This document shows, piece by piece, positions 16,145 to 22,420 of a stretch of DNA of 31,027 nucleotides (positions are counted from its first letter, which is position 1; each line of letters begins with the position of its first letter). The position numbers were made by a program, and so were the translations under genes. Below the pieces are notes generated by a model that was given only the letters and a program-made list of their open reading frames with translations, was not told the origin of the DNA and searched no databases. Source of the DNA: CAYRZL01 sp964428795 (lineage in GTDB: Bacteria > Bacillota > Clostridia > Lachnospirales > Lachnospiraceae); the NCBI GenBank assembly GCA_964428795.1, contig CAYRZL010000023.1:1-31027 (forward strand), in the 5' to 3' direction.

Positions 16145-16924
16145 ATGAAAAAATTCTTTTTGGATTTGAAAAAATATGTGCATTATATGTTTTATGCGGC
16201 AAAATCAGACCTGAAAGCTGAGGTTGCAAATTCATACCTGAACTGGGTGTGGTGGATTCTGGAGCCGCTGTGCTTCATGGCAGTGTATGTGGTTATTTTT
16301 GGATATTTGTTTGGTGCGAAGGAGCAGTATTTTGGAGTTTATGTATTTATCGGTATAACCATGTGGGATTTCTTTGACCGTATGATGAAGGACAGTGTCA
16401 AAATGGTGAAAAACAAGAAGCCCATTGTTTCAAAGATCTATGTGCCAAAGTATGTGCTGGTCATTCAGAAGATGCTTGTCAGCGGATTTAAGATGCTCAT
16501 CGGATTTGCCATCGTTGTAGTTATGATGATCTGTTATCAGGTGGAAGTATCATGGAGAATTGTCTGGATGATTCCGATCATGATAGGTTATATTCTGATC
16601 ACTTTCGGACTGAGTAATATCGTGCTTCATTTTGGCGTTTTCGTGGAAGATCTGGCAAATGTGCTGAATATTATTCTTCGTCTGGTATTTTACGGAACAG
16701 GTATTTTCTATAATCTGGAGACGAGGGCAGGAAAGATCGGCACGTTTTTAAACCGATATAATCCGATAGCTCTTTTGATCAGTTCCACAAGACGGGTGCT
16801 TTTATATAAGACGAATCCGGAATGGATATTTATGCTCCTGTGGATTGCAGTGGGAATTGTTTTGTCTGCCATAGGAGTTATTTTGATTCAAAAGCATGAG
16901 AATAGTTACGTAAAGGTGATTTAG
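16145..16924 (+). CDS. ABC-2 type polysaccharide/teichoic acid export permease
   Basis: This 259-residue protein is the membrane subunit of a TagG/Wzm-type exporter that moves undecaprenyl-linked polymers across the cytoplasmic membrane. An amphipathic N-terminal stretch is followed by about six hydrophobic segments, beginning with the WILEPLCFMAVYVVIFGYLF segment and ending with LLWIAVGIVLSAIGVILI. The YNPIALLISSTRRVLLY loop before the last helices is typical of the family. AGGAG precedes the ATG at 16145. The ATPase gene starts three bases after its stop, so the two form one transporter. Confidence 0.93.
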   Translation: MKKFFLDLKKYVHYMFYAAKSDLKAEVANSYLNWVWWILEPLCFMAVYVVIFGYLFGAKEQYFGVYVFIGITMWDFFDRMMKDSVKMVKNKKPIVSKIYVPKYVLVIQKMLVSGFKMLIGFAIVVVMMICYQVEVSWRIVWMIPIMIGYILITFGLSNIVLHFGVFVEDLANVLNIILRLVFYGTGIFYNLETRAGKIGTFLNRYNPIALLISSTRRVLLYKTNPEWIFMLLWIAVGIVLSAIGVILIQKHENSYVKVI

Positions 16925-16927
16925 GAT

Positions 16928-17659
16928 ATGAATAATAATATAGCGATCGAAGTAAAAAACCTGAATATCAGTTATAAAGAGCTGAAATCTTATTCTATAA
17001 AAAAGATGTTGTTTGCCGGCAAGAAAAACAAAAACGAGGCTTTTCATGCAGTGAAAGATGTTTCTTTTCAGGTGCCGAAAGGGGAGATCTGGGGAATTGT
17101 AGGAAGAAACGGAAGCGGAAAATCCACATTATTAAATTCTATCGCCGGAATATTTGCTCCGGACAGCGGCAGTATTGACCTGAAAGGGAATACCGTATCG
17201 CTTTTGTCTATCGGCGTCGGTTTCCAGAAAACATTGACGGGAAGAGAAAATATCATATTATGTGGTTTGCTTCTGGGATTCAGTGAAAAGGATATCCGGG
17301 CAAAAATGGATGAGATCATTGAATTTTCTGAATTGGGTGATTTTATAGATAAACCTGTACGGACTTATTCCAGCGGTATGTATTCCAAGCTCGCTTTTTC
17401 CATTACCGCTACGCTGGAAACACAGATTATTCTCATTGATGAGGTCTTAAGCGTAGGCGACGAGCACTTCAAAAAGAAAAGTCTGAAAAAGATGAAAGAA
17501 TTGATCATGAATAAGGATAGGACAGTGTTGATGGTTTCACACAGTCTGAGCACTTTAAAAGATCTGTGCGACAAAATTATGTGGTTTGACAGTGGGAAGA
17601 TAAAAATGCTTGGATCTGTGGATGAAGTGCTGCCGACTTACAAAAAATTTATGGCATAG
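16928..17659 (+). CDS. ABC transporter ATP-binding protein for polymer export
   Basis: The ATPase partner (243 residues) of the preceding permease. Visible motifs are Walker A GRNGSGKS (residues 59-66, Lys65), the variant signature YSSGM (147-151) that is typical of TagH/Wzt proteins, Walker B ILIDE with Asp171-Glu172 and the switch histidine in VSHS. The long insertion between the first strands (SYSIKKMLFAGKKNKNEA) is common in this subgroup. It ends soon after the ATPase domain and so lacks the C-terminal carbohydrate-binding domain of O-antigen Wzt proteins, which favours a teichoic-acid-type exporter. Confidence 0.94.
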   Translation: MNNNIAIEVKNLNISYKELKSYSIKKMLFAGKKNKNEAFHAVKDVSFQVPKGEIWGIVGRNGSGKSTLLNSIAGIFAPDSGSIDLKGNTVSLLSIGVGFQKTLTGRENIILCGLLLGFSEKDIRAKMDEIIEFSELGDFIDKPVRTYSSGMYSKLAFSITATLETQIILIDEVLSVGDEHFKKKSLKKMKELIMNKDRTVLMVSHSLSTLKDLCDKIMWFDSGKIKMLGSVDEVLPTYKKFMA

Positions 17660-17682
17660 TAACCAGAGAGGGAAGAGAAAGT

Positions 17683-19953
17683 ATGAATGCATTACTTTTG
17701 ATGATGGGAGGGACAGGATCCAGATTTGGCGCTTCCAGACCAAAACAATATACATTGATAGATGATATACCTTTATTCGCCTATATTGTCCGAAAAATTG
17801 ATACGCTGCAGGATTTGGATCGGCTGGTCATTGTTTCACATGAGGATTGGCTGGAATATGTAAAGGATTGGTGTAACATATTTATGCATAATATTCCTTA
17901 TGATATTGTGCATGGCGGAAGCTGCCGCTCGGAGTCTGTCCTGTTTGGACTGGACAAGCTTAGCGAATATGCGGACGATCAGGATGTTGTTATGATTCAT
18001 GATGCCACACATCCCTATATTGATGAGGCAGGCATGAAAGAGATCGTTGCCGCTGTGAAGGAATATGGCGGGGCGACACTTGTCAGCAAAAATTATGATA
18101 CGGTCTATGAGCAGGATGAGAACGGATTTTTAAAACAGGTTCTTCAGCGTGACAATGTTGTGGCAGGTGCGTCTCCGGAGGCCTTTCGTTTTGGTGACAT
18201 TTATCATATTTATAAGGACGCTACCTTTGAAGAATTAAATGCCATGACTTCTGCCGGAGCTATCGCCCTGGCACATCAGATTCCTATGAAAGTCGTTCCG
18301 GCGCAGTATCTGAATCTGAAGATCACATATCAGAGGGATATGGAATTGTTTTTAAAGCTTTATGATACTTATTTTTTCAATGCAGCGGAGCAGATTGCCC
18401 GGGAAAAAATGGAGGTTCTGAAAGCCTTTGACAGGTTGTGCAAGGATTCTCATCTGGAATACTTTATGTATGGCAGACTGCTGGTAGGGAGCGTTCATTA
18501 CGAAGATATGATACTGGGTACGGAGGAAGAACCCTGGCGATTGGGAATGCGTCGGGATGAATATGAAAAATTACTGAATCTTTTGCCGGAGAAGGCTGAA
18601 AGCTACGGTATTGTGCATAATAAAGACAGCCTGGGCGTTTTGTCAAGTACTTTGAGTATCAGCAAGGTGATTGCATTGCCGGAGACGGACAGAAAGCTGA
18701 TATATGAAATATATGTCATGCCTTTTGACGATGTACCGGAGGAGGCGGATGCCAGAAAGTTTTATATACGCAAAGCAAAGTGGAAAAATAAATTCCTGAA
18801 TAAGATTTATCTTGCAAAGGACGACCCGGAGGAGCTGATGGGGGAAACGGAGAAAAAGATTTACCAAAGATTTGCCACCCCTAAAAGATATGAACGTCTT
18901 GTTCAGGCTGCAAAAAAATATCACGGGGATCCCAATTCCGTCGAAGTGGGATGTGTGGTAGGTTACAGGAGCAGATTTATCACAAAAGATGAGCTGTATC
19001 CGCTGGTTGACCGGAAATTCGGCAGTCTGATGATCCCCAGTCCGAAGCATTATGAGCCATGGACTACGGTCATGACGCCGGAGGTGGAAGAGCGGATTCA
19101 TAAGATCCAGAAGGTAGATCTGCTGCTTTTGAAAGAGTTTGATCGTGTCTGCCGGAAAATTGGAGTGGGATATTTCCTCTGCGGCGGAAGTATGCTGGGA
19201 TATATGCGACATGACGGTTTCATTCCATGGGATGATGATATTGACATCGGTATGCTGCGCAGGGACTATGATATCTTTTTGAGAGAAGCCGGAAAATATC
19301 TGGATAAAGATCTGTTTTTCCTGCAGACAAGACAATCGGATCCGCAAATACCGTATCTGTTCAGTAAGATTCGCGTGAATCACACGGAGTATATTACGAT
19401 TTACAATGAGAACCGTCATTTCCATAAAGGCATTTGTCTGGATCTGTTTCCGTTTGACGTACTGCCTGAGGATGAGAGAGAATGTGATGCCTTTGTAGAA
19501 GAAGTGAGAAAAGCGGTGAAGCAGCACAATTTTATTGTAAACAGGCAGGTGGCGGAACCGGTCTATGAGCATGGACCGAGAACATTTTCAGATGGGCTGA
19601 AGAGGGTAAGGGGTAAGATAAACAGGAGTATATATAAAAGCCTTTCACTGAAAAAGACGCAGCAGAAGTATCTGGATGTCGTTACCAGGTATAATAACAG
19701 AGAGTTGACGCCGGAGACAACGGTGGCAAGCTTTGTTCCCACTTATACCTATGTAAAAATTAAGCATTTATTACCATACAAAGACATTATGTTTGAAGGC
19801 GTTCCGGCGATGCTTATGAATAAACCGGACGTATTTCTTACGATGCAGTATGGGGATTATATGAAATATCCGCCGGCACATAAGCAGATGGGTCACGGGT
19901 TGATCCGGTGGTCAGCAGATGTGCCTGAAAATAAGGATAAAAATAGCGATTAG
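17683..19953 (+). CDS. IspD/TarI-like cytidylyltransferase fused to two LicD domains
   Basis: A 756-residue three-part protein. Residues 1-230 are a cytidylyltransferase of the IspD/TarI family: MGGTGSRFGASRPKQY (Arg14, Lys21), HDATHPY and GASPEAFRF. Residues about 235-470 resemble LicD but have lost its active site: the GGT loop is YGRLLVGS at about 263 and the acidic cluster is replaced by EEEPWRLGM. Residues about 475-745 are an intact LicD domain with CGGSMLGYMRHDGFIPWDDD and Asp517, 518, 519 and 521. The fusion suggests that one protein makes a CDP-activated alcohol phosphate and transfers it, as separate human ISPD and fukutin proteins do with CDP-ribitol. The following GatZ- and GatD-like genes point to a hexitol phosphate as substrate; that is inference. 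It starts 23 bases after the ATPase gene, behind GAGGGAAGAG. Confidence 0.88.
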   Translation: MNALLLMMGGTGSRFGASRPKQYTLIDDIPLFAYIVRKIDTLQDLDRLVIVSHEDWLEYVKDWCNIFMHNIPYDIVHGGSCRSESVLFGLDKLSEYADDQDVVMIHDATHPYIDEAGMKEIVAAVKEYGGATLVSKNYDTVYEQDENGFLKQVLQRDNVVAGASPEAFRFGDIYHIYKDATFEELNAMTSAGAIALAHQIPMKVVPAQYLNLKITYQRDMELFLKLYDTYFFNAAEQIAREKMEVLKAFDRLCKDSHLEYFMYGRLLVGSVHYEDMILGTEEEPWRLGMRRDEYEKLLNLLPEKAESYGIVHNKDSLGVLSSTLSISKVIALPETDRKLIYEIYVMPFDDVPEEADARKFYIRKAKWKNKFLNKIYLAKDDPEELMGETEKKIYQRFATPKRYERLVQAAKKYHGDPNSVEVGCVVGYRSRFITKDELYPLVDRKFGSLMIPSPKHYEPWTTVMTPEVEERIHKIQKVDLLLLKEFDRVCRKIGVGYFLCGGSMLGYMRHDGFIPWDDDIDIGMLRRDYDIFLREAGKYLDKDLFFLQTRQSDPQIPYLFSKIRVNHTEYITIYNENRHFHKGICLDLFPFDVLPEDERECDAFVEEVRKAVKQHNFIVNRQVAEPVYEHGPRTFSDGLKRVRGKINRSIYKSLSLKKTQQKYLDVVTRYNNRELTPETTVASFVPTYTYVKIKHLLPYKDIMFEGVPAMLMNKPDVFLTMQYGDYMKYPPAHKQMGHGLIRWSADVPENKDKNSD

Positions 19954-19982
19954 AATAGGAAGATTCCAAAGGAGGAAAGAAA

Positions 19983-21314
19983 ATGCAGAACCCGTTAAAG
20001 GAAATGGTAACAAAGAGACAGAAAGGCATACATTGCGGCATACCGTCATTTTGCTGCGCAAACAAAATAGTAATTGAGGCAGTGTTAGAGCAGTCATTGC
20101 GGTTTGGTGATACGCCATTGATCGAAGCTACTTCCAATCAGGTTAACCAGAATGGCGGATATATGAATATGACGCCCATGGATTTTACCGATTATGTGAA
20201 CAGCATTGCGGATAAGCTTGGTATTTTCCGTGATAAGATCATTATCGGCGGAGATCATATGGGACCTTTGCCCTGGGCAGATCTTCCGGCAAAAGAGGCT
20301 ATGGAGAATGCAAAGGTGCTCGTAACCCAGTGTGTGCGCGCCGGTTATAAAAAAATTCATCTGGATACCAGTATGCGGCTGGGGGATGATTCCAGAACGG
20401 AGCGTATGTCTGATGAGGTGGTGGCAGAGCGAGGAGCTGTTTTGTACAAAGCCTGCGAGGAGACCTATCAGGAGATGCTGAAGGAGGATCCGAATCTGGT
20501 GCATCCGGTATTTGTAATCGGAAGCGAGGTTCCGATTCCGGGAGGTATTCAGGAGGAAGAGGAGAGCTGTGCGGTAACAAAGCCGGAAGATTTTGAACAT
20601 ACGCTTCTGGCTTATAAAAAGAAATTTTCCGAGCTTGGTCTGAATGACGCATGGGAGCATATCATTGCCGTGGTTGTGCAGCCCGGTGTGGAGTTTGGGG
20701 ATGAGACGATCCATCACTATAACCGTGCGGATGCAAAAGAATTATGCAATACATTAAAGAAGTATCCGGATATCGTATTTGAAGGACATTCAACAGATTA
20801 TCAGGCGCCTGTCAAGCTGCGTGAAATGGTAGAGGATGGAATCGCAATCATCAAAGTAGGTCCCGCATTGACCTTTGCGTTGCGTGAAGCGCTGTTCGCC
20901 CTGTCTATGATTGAGGATGAACTGATTACGGATGAGAGCAAACGCTCCCATTTCCGTGATATTCTGGAGGCAGAGATGGTAGGGGATCCGAAGAACTGGA
21001 TCAAATACTATTTTGGTTCTGAACATGAGAAAAAAATTGCAAGAGAGTATAGCTTTTCTGATCGCAGCAGATATTATATGTCCAGACCGAATGTGGATGC
21101 GGCACGCAAAAAATTATTCGAGAATATCGATGCTGTTGATGTGCCAATGAGTATGCTGAAACAGTATATGCCGCTTCAGTATATCAAAGTGCGCGACGGG
21201 GTACTGCAGATGAAGGCGCGTGCGCTTGCAAAGGACAGCGTTGTTACTTTGGTGGAAGACTATAATTATGCTGTAAAATATAATTATATGATCAGCGGAA
21301 TTTTTGTAAATTAA
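19983..21314 (+). CDS. GatZ/KbaZ family protein (tagatose-bisphosphate aldolase subunit or ketose-phosphate epimerase)
   Basis: The 443-residue protein matches the GatZ/KbaZ family along its length: IEATSNQVNQNGGY near residue 45, the IIIGGDHMGPLPW block, AGYKKIHLDTSM, VIGSEVPIPGG, VVQPGVEFG, GHSTDYQ, KVGPALTFALREALFAL and a C-terminal KYYFGSE/SDRSRYY region. In E. coli GatZ supports the class II aldolase GatY, and some family members are reported to interconvert fructose 6-phosphate and tagatose 6-phosphate. No GatY-like aldolase, kinase or PTS gene is seen in this window, so a catabolic role is not supported locally. Placed between a cytidylyltransferase and a GatD-like dehydrogenase, it more likely makes a precursor for a surface polymer. 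AGGAGG lies before the ATG at 19983. Confidence 0.9.
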   Translation: MQNPLKEMVTKRQKGIHCGIPSFCCANKIVIEAVLEQSLRFGDTPLIEATSNQVNQNGGYMNMTPMDFTDYVNSIADKLGIFRDKIIIGGDHMGPLPWADLPAKEAMENAKVLVTQCVRAGYKKIHLDTSMRLGDDSRTERMSDEVVAERGAVLYKACEETYQEMLKEDPNLVHPVFVIGSEVPIPGGIQEEEESCAVTKPEDFEHTLLAYKKKFSELGLNDAWEHIIAVVVQPGVEFGDETIHHYNRADAKELCNTLKKYPDIVFEGHSTDYQAPVKLREMVEDGIAIIKVGPALTFALREALFALSMIEDELITDESKRSHFRDILEAEMVGDPKNWIKYYFGSEHEKKIAREYSFSDRSRYYMSRPNVDAARKKLFENIDAVDVPMSMLKQYMPLQYIKVRDGVLQMKARALAKDSVVTLVEDYNYAVKYNYMISGIFVN

Positions 21315-21328
21315 ATTTGGGGGCATTT

Positions 21329-22375
21329 ATGAAAGCAGCAGTATTATACGGAGATTACGATATGCGATATGAGGAGTTTGAGACCCCCCATATCAAAGAA
21401 AATTGTGTGAAAGTAAAGGTATGTGCCTGCGGCGTCTGCGGTTCGGATATTCCGCGTATCACAGCGGGCGGTGCACATTATTATCCCATCGTTCTGGGAC
21501 ATGAGTTTTCAGGGTATGTTACGGAAGTCGGAGAAGGCGTGACCTCTCTGAAGAAGGGAGATCATGTGGCTGGTGTTCCGCTTGTCCCCTGTCTTGAATG
21601 CAGAGATTGTCAGCTGGGCAATTATTCACAGTGCAAGCATTATACATTTATCGGTTCCAGAATCCAGGGAGCGTTTGCTGATTATGTGGTTATACCGGAA
21701 AAAAATGCGGTTAAAATAGATGAGAGCATACCTTATGAACAGGGGGCGCTGTTTGAGCCTTCTACCGTTGCATTGCATGGCATCCGGCTGAGTAAATTTA
21801 ATGGGGGCGGTAACGTGGCGGTTTTGGGAGGCGGTACCATGGGTGTGTTTGTGCTTCAGTGGGCAAAAATCCTCGGAGCAAAACGGATCGTTGTCTTCGG
21901 ACGAAAAAAAGAGCGTCTTGAGATATCCAGACGTCTTGGAGCGGATGCGGTGATCAGCACACTGGATGAAGATTTTATGCAGCGGGCGATGGAGCTTACG
22001 GACGGTATCGGTTATGATTATGTATATGAGACCGCCGGTTCTGCAGATACGATAAAGCTGGCATTTGAACTTGCCGCAAACAAGGCGAGCGTGTGTATGG
22101 TGGGTACTCCTACACAAAATGTGGAGTTTACACCAAAGCTGTGGGAGTTGATGAACCGGAAAGAATTCCGGCTGACAGGTTCCTGGATGTCAGGTGGGGC
22201 ACCGTTCCCAGGTGATGAGTGGACACTGACAGCCCATCATTTTGCAAATGGTCAGCTAAAGTTCGATCCGGAAATTTTCAGCTGCCGGATTCCGTTGTCT
22301 CAGCCGGATAAGCTGGTGGAGGCATTGAAAAACAGGGAGAACAGTAAAGGAAGAATTTTACTGGTAAATGAGTAA
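21329..22375 (+). CDS. GatD-like zinc alcohol (hexitol-phosphate) dehydrogenase
   Basis: A 348-residue medium-chain zinc dehydrogenase. The catalytic zinc ligands are Cys37 (in CGVCGSD), His58 and Glu59 (GHE); the structural zinc site is Cys88, Cys91, Cys94 and Cys102. The Rossmann glycine motif is VLGGGTMG. The stretches CGSDIPRI, GAHYYPIVLGHEFSGY and YSQCKHYTFIGSR agree closely with galactitol-1-phosphate 5-dehydrogenase (GatD) as remembered. GatD oxidises galactitol 1-phosphate to tagatose 6-phosphate; here the reverse reduction would give a hexitol phosphate for the cytidylyltransferase encoded two genes upstream, comparable to TarJ with TarI for ribitol. The ATG at 21329 (GGGGG six bases upstream) was preferred to an extension four codons longer. 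Substrate remains inferred. Confidence 0.88.
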   Translation: MKAAVLYGDYDMRYEEFETPHIKENCVKVKVCACGVCGSDIPRITAGGAHYYPIVLGHEFSGYVTEVGEGVTSLKKGDHVAGVPLVPCLECRDCQLGNYSQCKHYTFIGSRIQGAFADYVVIPEKNAVKIDESIPYEQGALFEPSTVALHGIRLSKFNGGGNVAVLGGGTMGVFVLQWAKILGAKRIVVFGRKKERLEISRRLGADAVISTLDEDFMQRAMELTDGIGYDYVYETAGSADTIKLAFELAANKASVCMVGTPTQNVEFTPKLWELMNRKEFRLTGSWMSGGAPFPGDEWTLTAHHFANGQLKFDPEIFSCRIPLSQPDKLVEALKNRENSKGRILLVNE

Positions 22376-22420
22376 GATACAGAAGTTTAAATGATTATGA
22401 ACATAGGATGGTAGAATCAG

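Noticed and set aside
18643..19572. Minus-strand open frame of 309 codons
   Set aside because: It lies opposite the cytidylyltransferase-LicD fusion, whose plus-strand motifs are clear; the minus product has no recognisable domain.
19983..22375. Galactitol catabolic operon
   Set aside because: Neither PTS components, a tagatose-6-phosphate kinase nor a GatY aldolase is present, and the genes sit inside a polymer synthesis and export cluster.
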